Part shown: positions 7,111 through 14,047 of the stretch, piece by piece | Layout of the letters: each line of letters opens with the position of its first letter | How positions within the stretch are numbered: position 1 is the stretch's first letter | Assembly: GCA_041161475.1 (NCBI GenBank) | Contig: JBEAUL010000070.1 | Location: 1-14,047 of the forward strand | Origin: JBEAUL01 sp041161475 | GTDB taxonomy: Bacteria > Pseudomonadota > Gammaproteobacteria > UBA6186 > Azoamicaceae | Reading direction: 5' to 3' | Length of the DNA: 14,047 nt | The notes under the pieces: model-generated | What the model saw: the letters and a program-made list of their open reading frames with translations, nothing else | What the model was told of the DNA's origin: nothing | Databases searched by the model: none | Made by a program: the position numbers and the translations under genes

Positions 7111-7761
7111 TTAATTGTTTAAAACAGGCTCTAGTATTGACCAAACATTGTTCAATAAAATGGGCTGAGCATCTTCGTTGGGATGCAGGCCATCTGCTTG
7201 AAAATATTTTTTCTCTGTCGCCATCCCTTCTAACAAAAAAGGAACAAAAGGCAAATCTTTTTCTTTTGCCACAACAGAAAACACTTCCTTAAACGCATCG
7301 GAGTATTCTTGACCATAATTAGGCGGAATCATAAAGCCAACTAAGATGACTTTTGCGCCCTTTTCTTCAGATAAATTAACCATTTTTTCAAGATTTTTTT
7401 TGGTGAGTGTAATGGGTTGTCCCCGTAAACCATCGTTACTCCCTAAGGCCAAAATGGTATACTTGGGATGGACTTCTTCCAACCATCCTGATAGGCGATC
7501 GACACCGCTTTGTGTTGTTGAACCACTCACGCTTTTATTGACCACAACAAAGGGATAGCCCTTTTCAGCCAAACGTTCACTCAACAAGCTTACCCACGTT
7601 TTTTCTGGTGCAATCCCATAACCCGCACTCAAACTATCGCCTACGACTAAAATATTGCGCTCTTGTGCAAAAGCGCTGGATAAGATCGCGACAGTCGTTA
7701 CTGCAATAAAGCAGTAGGGATATAAACCTTTTTTTAACAGGTAGCCAATTAACTTATTCAT
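7111..7761 (-). CDS. tesA: Periplasmic acyl-CoA thioesterase I / arylesterase / lysophospholipase L1 (TesA), SGNH hydrolase
   Basis: TesA hydrolyses acyl thioesters, aryl esters and lysophospholipids in the periplasm. The 216-residue precursor begins with a signal peptide: basic MNKLIGYLLKKG, a hydrophobic core about 13-28, and an AFA-Q cleavage site after residue 32. The GDSL nucleophile is S43 (mature S11; E. coli S10). Oxyanion-hole residues lie in the SGS and ALGSND blocks, and DGLHPN near the C-terminus supplies the catalytic Asp and His. The frame allows an upstream ATG at 7773, but GGGA at about 6 nt favours 7761, which also gives a better signal peptide. It is divergent from ybbA-ybbP exactly as in E. 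coli, which supports the orthology. It is followed by prs, probably in one transcript. Confidence 0.92.
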   Translation of the reverse strand: MNKLIGYLLKKGLYPYCFIAVTTVAILSSAFAQERNILVVGDSLSAGYGIAPEKTWVSLLSERLAEKGYPFVVVNKSVSGSTTQSGVDRLSGWLEEVHPKYTILALGSNDGLRGQPITLTKKNLEKMVNLSEEKGAKVILVGFMIPPNYGQEYSDAFKEVFSVVAKEKDLPFVPFLLEGMATEKKYFQADGLHPNEDAQPILLNNVWSILEPVLNN

Positions 7762-7781
7762 AATGGTTCCCATACTAGAAA

Positions 7782-7787
7782 ATTATC
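7782..7787 (-). promoter_or_regulatory. Possible -10 element for tesA
   Basis: GATAAT on the minus strand resembles a -10 hexamer 20 nt before the chosen tesA ATG. No clear -35 partner is present, only a T-rich TCTTTTCA around 7803-7810. The leader would be very short. The intergenic region is 81 bp and must also hold the ybbA promoter; TACACT at 7798-7803 on the plus strand is a weak candidate. Confidence 0.3.
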
Positions 7788-7842
7788 GTTCTAATGTTAC
7801 ACTGAAAAGACTTAGAAGGGTAACACCAGGCCATTATCAACC

Positions 7843-8547
7843 ATGATAGATATTACTGTAGAGCACCTCGGAAAACGTATCGACACAACCGATAGCGGTC
7901 GCATAACCCCTTTGATTATTCTAGAAGATATCTCTTTTCATATTGCCTCCTCCGATACCGTTGCTATTATGGGCGCTTCTGGCTCTGGTAAATCGACACT
8001 TTTAAGCTTAATGGCTGGACTGGACGTACCGACTTCCGGCAGGGTGCTGTTTAATAAACAAGATTTAAATCGCTTAACCGAAGCAGAGCGAACAAAACTG
8101 CGCGGTAAACACAGTGCCTTTGTCTTTCAACAATTTCACTTGATGCCCCATTTAACCGCACTTGAAAATATTTTACTGCCCTATGCATTGCTCATCAAAG
8201 AAAAATCAAAGCCCTCTATTTCTTCAGCAGAAGCAAAGGAACAAGCAAAAAACGTCCTTAATGAGGTTGGGCTTTATCCTAGAAAAAATCACTTTCCATC
8301 AGAATTATCGGGTGGAGAACAACAACGTATTGCAATTGCCCGTGCTTTTATCCTTTCTCCGGCTATTTTATTTGCAGACGAACCTACAGGAAACTTAGAT
8401 ACAAAAACGGGAGAAAAAATTATTGATTTATTATTTGGCTTAAATAGTAAAAAGCGCTCTACCTTGGTTTTTGTTACGCATGACAAAGCGTTATCGACAA
8501 GGTGCGATCAACAATACCAATTACATGCTGGACACCTGCATTCATGA
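7843..8547 (+). CDS. ybbA: ABC transporter ATP-binding protein YbbA
   Basis: This 234-residue ATPase belongs to the LolD/MacB-type group that powers FtsX-like permeases. All nucleotide-binding elements are visible: Walker A GASGSGKST (44-52), Q-loop Q96 (VFQQF), signature LSGGEQQ (155-161), Walker B ILFADEP (175-181), D-loop GNLD (183-186) and H-loop H213 (VTHD). It overlaps the permease gene by 4 bp (ATGA), so the two are translationally coupled and the products form one complex at the inner membrane. Gene order tesA-ybbA-ybbP matches E. coli. The substrate of YbbA-YbbP is not established; the link to TesA suggests a lipid or envelope role, which is inference. No strong Shine-Dalgarno precedes the ATG. 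Confidence 0.92.
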   Translation: MIDITVEHLGKRIDTTDSGRITPLIILEDISFHIASSDTVAIMGASGSGKSTLLSLMAGLDVPTSGRVLFNKQDLNRLTEAERTKLRGKHSAFVFQQFHLMPHLTALENILLPYALLIKEKSKPSISSAEAKEQAKNVLNEVGLYPRKNHFPSELSGGEQQRIAIARAFILSPAILFADEPTGNLDTKTGEKIIDLLFGLNSKKRSTLVFVTHDKALSTRCDQQYQLHAGHLHS

Positions 8548-10994
8548 ATCACCTCTTTATGCGGTTTTGGGGTCGCAACCTTAAAATGCCAGCGTGTCGA
8601 ATCATGCTTTTTTGTCTTTTTTTGGTGATGACCAATATCAGTGCACTCAGCTTAAGTATTGTTCGTATTCAAAACACCTTAACAAAACAAGCCGCTGAAT
8701 TTTTAGGTGGCGATCTAAAATTATCATCTCCTACCCCTTTATCACCAGAAATACGACATCTTGTACAAGAAAAAGGCCTAAATAGCGCTGAAACAGTCGA
8801 ATTTTTAACCATGCTCAGCCACGAAGAAAACCGTATTTTATCAGAAATTAAAGGCGTCGATACACATTATCCCTTAATCGGAACCATTCAAATTTTTACC
8901 AGCGATCCCACACAAATAAAAGCCGTAAAACAGGGGCCAGATGTCGGTAAAATTTGGTTAGAACCCCGTTTACTAAGCTTATTACATGCCCATTTAGGCG
9001 ATAGAATAAAACTGGGCACAAAATTCTTAACGATTGAATACCTGCTTCAGGCAGAGCCCGATAAGTTAAACAGTGGCTTTTTTTCACCTCGCGCAATGGT
9101 AAACCAATCTGATTTATCTGAAACAGGATTAATACAAGCAGGCAGTCGTGTACAATATTATCTGCTTCTCACTGGGACAGAGCAACAACTCAAGGCGTTT
9201 CAAACATCGGTTGCACCTAAGTTACAAGCAACACAAACGCTTATACAAGCGATGAAAAACAAAAGTATCGCCCAAAAAATACTCGAAAACACCAGCCTCT
9301 ATGTCTATTTTTGTGGCTTTATCAATCTGTTACTTGCCGGCATTACCCTTTATTTTTCTGTCAAACACTATTTACACAGTCAAATTCCTTGGGTTGCTTT
9401 TTTAAAATGCACGGGCATTTCACAAAAAACCTTAACAAAATGGTATTTGTCTGGCTTTATGTTACTGGGTGGCAGCAGCCTATTGTTAGGCGCTCTCTTC
9501 GGACACTGGCTCTCTTTATGGGGATTGTCTTTATTGGGGCAATATCTGCCCCAACTGGGTGAAACACAAGCACCCTGGTTCATCATTTTACTGGGATTTT
9601 TCTCTTTTAATCTCTTGTTTTTAAGTTTTATTTTTCCCTTTATTCGACAATTGAGTCAAACACCAGGGATTCGAGTGCTACATCCGCAAACAGTCAGCCC
9701 TACTTTTAACGTCAGTTATTATGTCCTTGGGCTTGGATTTTTATGCTTAGTCCCTTTTTTACTGATCGGATCACTTAAAATCGTCTTGATGCTGATTGGG
9801 GGATTTTTAGCTACCTTAGCGGTATCTATTCTATTTCTATCTGGACTATTAAAAATCGTTTCCTATCTTTATCCAAAAATGCATCCCATCTACCAATATA
9901 TTTTTGCACAATTGATGCACCGTCGTACTGAAAGTATGGTTCAATTACTGATTTTCACCTTATTGTTATCTATTATGGGCACACTGTATACAATCAAAAC
10001 AGAACTAATCGCCGCTTGGGTGAGCAATTTACCCCAAAACACTCCCAATTATTTTTTAATCAATATTACAGAAGAAACACGTGCGCCCTTAGAAACATAT
10101 GCAAAAAATCATCATCTGACCTTAAATGGTATTTATCCAACAGTACGGGGTAGATTGTTTCAAGTGAATGGAAAACCTTTATTGGATCCGGAGCATTATT
10201 CTGACAAGCGTGGACTCAATCGATTATGGAATCTCACTTTTTCTGACACCTTACCCCCTAAGAATACCATTCTGAATGGATCTTGGTTTTCTCATGCAGC
10301 AGTCTCTCATAACGCTATTGCACCTACAATTCAAACAGAGGTTTCGATAGAAAAAGACATTGCAGCCTCTCTTGGTCTTGAAATCGGCGATGTCTTGTCT
10401 TTTCAGGTAGATGAACAAATCATTGAAGCAAAACTCTCTAGCATTCGCAGTGTTTCTTGGCAAACATTTCAACCGAATTTTTTTGCGATATTCCCCGCAT
10501 CCATCGAAAATAATTTTATCAAAAGTTATCTTACGAGTATTTATATACCGAACAGCGATTCTACATCACTAAAATCTTTAAGCTCAACTTTCCCTTCTAT
10601 TTTTATCATTGATATAAAAATGCTGATCAGTCAAATAGCCGTACTTTACGAAAAAGTTAGTGCACTAATTAATGGTTTGTTTTTATATTCTCTGTTGTTC
10701 AGCCTATTGATCTTTTTTTCAATTGTTCGAGCAAATGCACAGGAAAGCATGCGTCATTATAAAATCTTACAGGTTATTGGGATCTGCCCTACAACAATAG
10801 AGAGACTCCGGTTTGGGGAATATGCGATCCTTGGCGTTTTATCGGGCTTAAGTGCCATTATTATCATGACAATATCAAGCCATGCATTGTTGCACCAAGT
10901 GTTTAACCTTCCATACCACTTTATGCCTATACTCATTATTATAGGCATCATGTTCGGACCGATCTTAGGATTTTTATCGAAACACCCTCTTTAG
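8544..10994 (+). CDS. ybbP: FtsX-like permease YbbP of the YbbA-YbbP ABC system
   Basis: The 816-residue membrane protein matches E. coli YbbP in size (804) and place. Reading hydrophobicity gives one N-terminal membrane segment (about 17-40) and a first periplasmic domain (about 41-250). A block of membrane segments follows at about 252-273, 299-326, 343-366, 390-443 (two) and 463-485. Next come a second periplasmic domain (about 486-705) and a C-terminal group near 708-732, 759-783 and 792-815. This is the two-FtsX-module layout of the MacB/YbbP permeases, which work by mechanotransmission rather than by a classical channel. The start at 8544 is chosen because ATGA overlaps the ybbA stop; the frame is open upstream, but that part lies inside ybbA. 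The corA gene follows 11 bp later. Its sequence looks AT-richer than the left third of the window (visual impression). Confidence 0.88.
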   Translation: MNHLFMRFWGRNLKMPACRIMLFCLFLVMTNISALSLSIVRIQNTLTKQAAEFLGGDLKLSSPTPLSPEIRHLVQEKGLNSAETVEFLTMLSHEENRILSEIKGVDTHYPLIGTIQIFTSDPTQIKAVKQGPDVGKIWLEPRLLSLLHAHLGDRIKLGTKFLTIEYLLQAEPDKLNSGFFSPRAMVNQSDLSETGLIQAGSRVQYYLLLTGTEQQLKAFQTSVAPKLQATQTLIQAMKNKSIAQKILENTSLYVYFCGFINLLLAGITLYFSVKHYLHSQIPWVAFLKCTGISQKTLTKWYLSGFMLLGGSSLLLGALFGHWLSLWGLSLLGQYLPQLGETQAPWFIILLGFFSFNLLFLSFIFPFIRQLSQTPGIRVLHPQTVSPTFNVSYYVLGLGFLCLVPFLLIGSLKIVLMLIGGFLATLAVSILFLSGLLKIVSYLYPKMHPIYQYIFAQLMHRRTESMVQLLIFTLLLSIMGTLYTIKTELIAAWVSNLPQNTPNYFLINITEETRAPLETYAKNHHLTLNGIYPTVRGRLFQVNGKPLLDPEHYSDKRGLNRLWNLTFSDTLPPKNTILNGSWFSHAAVSHNAIAPTIQTEVSIEKDIAASLGLEIGDVLSFQVDEQIIEAKLSSIRSVSWQTFQPNFFAIFPASIENNFIKSYLTSIYIPNSDSTSLKSLSSTFPSIFIIDIKMLISQIAVLYEKVSALINGLFLYSLLFSLLIFFSIVRANAQESMRHYKILQVIGICPTTIERLRFGEYAILGVLSGLSAIIIMTISSHALLHQVFNLPYHFMPILIIIGIMFGPILGFLSKHPL

Positions 10995-11005
10995 GAAACC
11001 TGCCA

Positions 11006-11938
11006 ATGAAAAAAAATCAGGAAAAGCCATCAGACACCCTGGTATTTAACTGGCTAGATGTCAGCGCACCAACCGCTGAACACCTCAAGGAACTGGCAAA
11101 ACAATATAATATCCCAGAAATACTCATGAAGGACTGTTTAGATCCAAGACATTTACCGAAATATGAGCAAAATGACGATCTGTTTTTTATGATTTTACGG
11201 GCCTACGATTCAAAAACAGAGCATTTATCCGACAGTGTACAAAATTTAACCCGTAAAGTTGCGATTTTTTACAGACCTGAATTTTTAATTACGATACATC
11301 GACAAGAACAGAATTTCTTAAAAGAATTAAGGCAAGATTGGATACAAAACCCTGGGAACTATACTTCGCTTAAAATTTTATCTAAAATCATTTTCGGTAT
11401 TTTATCTTCTTACCAACCCCCACTAGAACGTCTAAACCAAAAATATGAAAATTTTGAATCAAAAATATTTTTAGATAATGCACATACACATTCTATTAAA
11501 GAAGGTTACCCAATTAAAACACGCGCTTTTTTGCTCAAACGGATTCTTAAATTAACCCAAAATGTCTTGAATAGAATTGAAGGCATTTATGCCACGCACC
11601 AAATCTTTTTTCAAGACTTAAAAGATCTGTCTGAAAATTTGTATTTTCAAGTAGAAGAATTAACCGACAATATTATGGGCGCACTGAATCTGGATGTGAA
11701 TGTGATGTCACAGCAGATGAGCCGTGCTTCTCAACGGCTCAATGAGATCATGAGAATTTTGACTATTTTTTCAACCTTTATTTTACCCATCAATTTAATC
11801 ACCGGTATTTATGGCATGAATTTTGAGCATATGCCCGAATTAAAAACAACCTATGGATACCCCATTTGTCTTATCACCATGATTGCGCTCAGCATCTTAA
11901 TTTATTGGTGGATGAAAAAGAAGAATTTTTTTGAATAA
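11006..11938 (+). CDS. corA: CorA-family magnesium/divalent cation channel
   Basis: CorA forms a pentameric inner-membrane channel for Mg2+ (some members take Co2+, Ni2+ or Zn2+). The 310-residue product has the family plan: a large cytosolic N-terminal alpha/beta domain (about 1-150), a long stalk helix (about 180-255), and two C-terminal membrane helices (about 246-268 and 283-303). The GMN selectivity signature lies at 270-272 in YGMNFEHMPEL, which resembles the CorA loop more than ZntB. A basic KKKNFFE tail ends the protein. AGGAAA lies 7 nt before the ATG and overlaps the ybbP stop. With an 11-bp gap it is probably the third gene of the ybbA-ybbP-corA operon, a linkage not seen in E. coli. 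Mg2+ as substrate is likely but not provable here. Confidence 0.9.
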   Translation: MKKNQEKPSDTLVFNWLDVSAPTAEHLKELAKQYNIPEILMKDCLDPRHLPKYEQNDDLFFMILRAYDSKTEHLSDSVQNLTRKVAIFYRPEFLITIHRQEQNFLKELRQDWIQNPGNYTSLKILSKIIFGILSSYQPPLERLNQKYENFESKIFLDNAHTHSIKEGYPIKTRAFLLKRILKLTQNVLNRIEGIYATHQIFFQDLKDLSENLYFQVEELTDNIMGALNLDVNVMSQQMSRASQRLNEIMRILTIFSTFILPINLITGIYGMNFEHMPELKTTYGYPICLITMIALSILIYWWMKKKNFFE

Positions 11939-11941
11939 AGA

Positions 11942-12604
11942 TTATTGAATGACACTAATCGAATAATCGGAGTTACTCACCAATACCTGATTGGGTCGCG
12001 TTTGTGCGAAAATACCACTCTCAACGACCCCAATAATGGATTTAAGCGATCGCTCCAATTCTAGTGGACGGTTTAAAGGAAGACCGTCTATATCTAAAAT
12101 TTCATTGCCATTATCTGTAATAAACTGCTCTCTTAAACGGGGTTTTCCGCCTAATTGCGTAATCATTCTGGCAACAACACTTCTCGCCATCGGAATCACT
12201 TCTACCGAAATGGATACCTCTAAAAAGCGCTTGCCTAATTTACTGCTGTCAATTAAGCAAATAAATTCATTTGCACACTGTGCCAATATTTTTTCTCGTG
12301 TTAAAGCACCGCCTTTTCCTTTAATAAGCTCTTTACTGGCATTACATGCATCTGCCCCATCAATATACAGATGCACTTCTGGAACAGCTGTTAACTCTAT
12401 AACAGGCAATTGATGAGCACGCAATAATGTAGCTATTTTTTCAGAACTGGGCACACAGGCCTCTATTTTAGATCGAATTGTGGGCAATAACTGCACAAAA
12501 TATTCCATGGTGGTGCCACTGCCAACGCCCAAGAAACAGCGATCTGGAACGGTTGACAATGCCGCTTGTGCCACTGCTTTTTTTAACATTTCTCGTGCTT
12601 GCAT
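11942..12604 (-). CDS. rpiA: Ribose-5-phosphate isomerase A
   Basis: RpiA interconverts ribulose-5-phosphate and ribose-5-phosphate in the cytosolic pentose phosphate pathway. The 220-residue product (E. coli 219) has GVGSGTT (26-32) in the phosphate loop and the DGAD motif with D82 and D85. It also has K95 and the catalytic E104 in LTREK, matching E. coli D81, D84, K94 and E103 with an offset of one. VEVIPMARS and TDNGN are also typical. The loop reads KGKGG, with Lys at 97 where Gly is usual. The frame extends to 12631, but ATG 12604 has AAGGAAG 9 nt upstream and gives the family N-terminus (ELKKAV-like MLKKAV). Its stop lies 3 nt from that of convergent corA. It supplies the substrate of Prs. 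Confidence 0.93.
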   Translation of the reverse strand: MQAREMLKKAVAQAALSTVPDRCFLGVGSGTTMEYFVQLLPTIRSKIEACVPSSEKIATLLRAHQLPVIELTAVPEVHLYIDGADACNASKELIKGKGGALTREKILAQCANEFICLIDSSKLGKRFLEVSISVEVIPMARSVVARMITQLGGKPRLREQFITDNGNEILDIDGLPLNRPLELERSLKSIIGVVESGIFAQTRPNQVLVSNSDYSISVIQ

Positions 12605-12644
12605 GTTAAATAACTTCCTTGTATCTCTCATCGTATCTCATAAT

Positions 12645-12658
12645 AGCTTAGAGCTTAG
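12645..12658. repeat. Perfect tandem 7-bp repeat upstream of rpiA
   Basis: AGCTTAG occurs twice head to tail, adjacent to a possible minus-strand -10 (TATTAT, 12640-12645) for rpiA. It could be an operator half-site pair or chance. No matching -35 was found. Confidence 0.35.
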
Positions 12659-12700
12659 CATATTTATCATCATTTTTTCCTTTAAAAAATAATGGGCAAT

Positions 12701-12736
12701 AAAAAAGGCCCCTGTTTAACGAGAGGCCTTTTTTTT
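12701..12736 (-). terminator. Rho-independent terminator of the ATP/ADP translocase gene
   Basis: AAAAAAGGCC (12701-12710) pairs with GGCCTTTTTT (12725-12734) around a 14-nt loop. Read on the minus strand, the GC stem is followed by a T-run, and it begins 21 nt after the translocase stop. The A/T tracts make it able to work in both directions, but no plus-strand gene feeds into it. It separates the translocase transcript from rpiA. Confidence 0.85.
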
Positions 12737-12756
12737 GGGGTAATAAAGCCGTAATC

Positions 12757-14047
12757 TTAGGCTTCTTTTTTCTTAAACTCTTTACCCAATGTTTTGGCAG
12801 CCCAAATCCAGGCACCAATAATAAAGAGTAAGATCACCCCAATATGGCCAGTAACCGCAGCCAAACTACCATAAATAGCAATCAGGCCGATTTGGGTACC
12901 AGAACCAAGGGCTTTACCCAATCTTGCACCGACCACGTCAATAGCCGCTTTTCCTTTTACCTTAGACTCTTCGTCTAAAGGAATGTAAGCCATCTCTTTG
13001 GTTGGGTCGAACAATGAGTACTTAGAAGACTTACTCATGATGTTTTGAATGGTACCGAAAATAACGGCCAATACCAATGGTGTTGTATCAAAATAGACCA
13101 GAATGCCTTTAAACACCTCTGGGAATAATACAAATCCAAAGAAACCGGCACCGGTAATCAGTAACACAACAGGTGTAATCAGTGCACCAACGGTCCAACC
13201 AAAACGACGCAAGACATTACTGGAGACAAACAACATCATAAAGATGGTTGTGAATCCCAATATGGTGGAGTATTGAGACATAAAGCCATTGTACTCGCCT
13301 GCAGAAGGATATTGTATCTTCAGCTGATTTTTCCACGTCACTTCGATTAAGTTAATCGCAATACCATAAGTTAAGACAAGAATGGCAATGCAAAGTAACC
13401 ATTTAGAGTTGGCTAAGAACTTAAAGCTTTCTGCCATACTCATCTTAGGCTTAGATTTTTTCGCTTTTTTAGGTTCTGCTGGATCGTAAAAGCGCTTATC
13501 TGTTAGCACTTCTTTATGGATCCAATGGTAAACCCAGCAAATTGCAGCAGAGGCCAACAACATGGCACCAATAATAAAGATCTGCTCATAGAACCATCTG
13601 TCTTCAACAGCACCCAAACTGTTCACGCAATACTGAACCAATTTGTTGAATGGCTTAACACAAACCAAGGCAATATTTGCGCCTAAACCAAACAAGGCAT
13701 AAAAACGCTTTGCTTCATTTACACGGGTAATATCGTTTGCAAATCCCCAGAATAACAAGGACAGCACAACACTTCCCCATAATTCTGCCATGATGTAGAA
13801 CAAGGAATATGTCCAGTTCTCAATGGCTGCGACAAAACCATGTAAACCGATAGGGAACGTATCACGCATAGACAAACCCAGCGTATAAGGATGCAAGGTA
13901 TCTTTAGCGGGATATAGCACTAAGATAAACAACAAAAAGAATGCAATAAAAGGTGAAATTGCCGCATAAAAAAGTTGTTTCTTGGTTAAGATATTACTTA
14001 ACTTCGCGTAGATCAGCATAAAGATAAATGCTGCAGGAACAACGCCC
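12757..14047 (-). CDS. ATP/ADP translocase (nucleotide transporter, Npt/Tlc family), 5' end outside the window
   Basis: This inner-membrane protein exchanges external (host) ATP for internal ADP, or transports other nucleotides, in intracellular bacteria and plastids. The window holds 429 C-terminal residues; the family is usually about 500, so roughly 70 residues with the first membrane helix are missing. The frame runs to the window edge, where GVVPAAFIFM precedes the internal Met at 14019, so that Met is not the start. Strongly conserved blocks include YAKLSN, FYAAISPFIAFF, MAELWGSVVLSLLFWGFAN, EAKRFYALFGLGANIAL, EVTWKNQLKIQYPS and DPTKEMAYIPLDEE. About ten membrane segments can be read, and the C-terminus is Lys-rich (KKKEA). 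It is followed by a terminator. Exact substrate (ATP/ADP exchange or NTP uptake) cannot be decided from the sequence. Confidence 0.93.
   Translation of the reverse strand, partial: GVVPAAFIFMLIYAKLSNILTKKQLFYAAISPFIAFFLLFILVLYPAKDTLHPYTLGLSMRDTFPIGLHGFVAAIENWTYSLFYIMAELWGSVVLSLLFWGFANDITRVNEAKRFYALFGLGANIALVCVKPFNKLVQYCVNSLGAVEDRWFYEQIFIIGAMLLASAAICWVYHWIHKEVLTDKRFYDPAEPKKAKKSKPKMSMAESFKFLANSKWLLCIAILVLTYGIAINLIEVTWKNQLKIQYPSAGEYNGFMSQYSTILGFTTIFMMLFVSSNVLRRFGWTVGALITPVVLLITGAGFFGFVLFPEVFKGILVYFDTTPLVLAVIFGTIQNIMSKSSKYSLFDPTKEMAYIPLDEESKVKGKAAIDVVGARLGKALGSGTQIGLIAIYGSLAAVTGHIGVILLFIIGAWIWAAKTLGKEFKKKEA

Noticed and set aside
8502..8543. Upstream extension of YbbP by 14 residues
   Set aside because: It lies inside ybbA; the ATGA overlap at 8544 is the usual coupling arrangement.
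11991..12413. Plus-strand open frame of 140 codons opposite rpiA
   Set aside because: It is antisense to a well-supported rpiA with all catalytic residues, has no ribosome site and no recognisable protein features.
12757..14019. Complete translocase gene starting at the Met codon at 14019
   Set aside because: The frame stays open to the window edge and the residues before this Met continue the family consensus, so the gene is cut by the window.
1..14047. CRISPR arrays, transposons, prophage genes, tRNA or rRNA genes, toxin-antitoxin or defence systems
   Set aside because: No regularly spaced repeats, transposase or integrase motifs, cloverleaf-like sequences or known defence domains were seen; the window is almost fully covered by recognisable housekeeping and transport genes.

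Overview
The window looks like a piece of a gammaproteobacterial chromosome from an obligate or facultative intracellular bacterium. Two gene neighbourhoods match Escherichia coli: pepP-ubiH-(ubiI) divergent from zapA-6S RNA-fau(ygfA), and tesA divergent from ybbA-ybbP. The intracellular inference rests on the right end, which encodes most of an ATP/ADP translocase (Npt/Tlc family). That family is found almost only in bacteria living inside eukaryotic cells, plus plastids. Among gammaproteobacteria a Legionellales-like host-associated lineage would fit, but I cannot name the genus from this sequence.

Layout. Bases 1-2582 (minus strand) hold a tightly packed operon: pepP (proline aminopeptidase P), ubiH (ubiquinone ring hydroxylase) and the first 19 codons of a second FAD monooxygenase, probably ubiI, cut by the window edge. 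From a shared intergenic region, zapA is read rightward, followed by a 6S RNA gene that can be recognised from its structure and position, then fau. Fau meets a minus-strand group tail to tail: tesA - prs - rmuC - CDF metal transporter (7761 down to 3959). Divergent from tesA, ybbA-ybbP-corA are read rightward (7843-11938). They converge with rpiA (minus strand) with only 3 nt between the stop codons. A strong hairpin with T-runs at 12701-12736 ends the translocase gene, which runs out of the right edge.

How the genes fit together. UbiH and its partner serve aerobic ubiquinone synthesis. PepP trims peptides with proline in second position, ZapA supports the FtsZ ring, and 6S RNA tunes sigma70 RNA polymerase. 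RpiA makes ribose-5-phosphate and Prs uses it with ATP to make PRPP, while the translocase can import host ATP. TesA, YbbA and YbbP form the conserved envelope lipase/transporter group. CorA and the CDF protein handle divalent cations. RmuC is a DNA-maintenance protein.

No CRISPR array, transposon, prophage, tRNA or rRNA gene was seen, and there is no gene-free stretch over 300 bases. I did not find a convincing undescribed system. The items most worth checking are the translocase, the 6S RNA, a divergent Prs, and motif changes in the CDF transporter and Fau.
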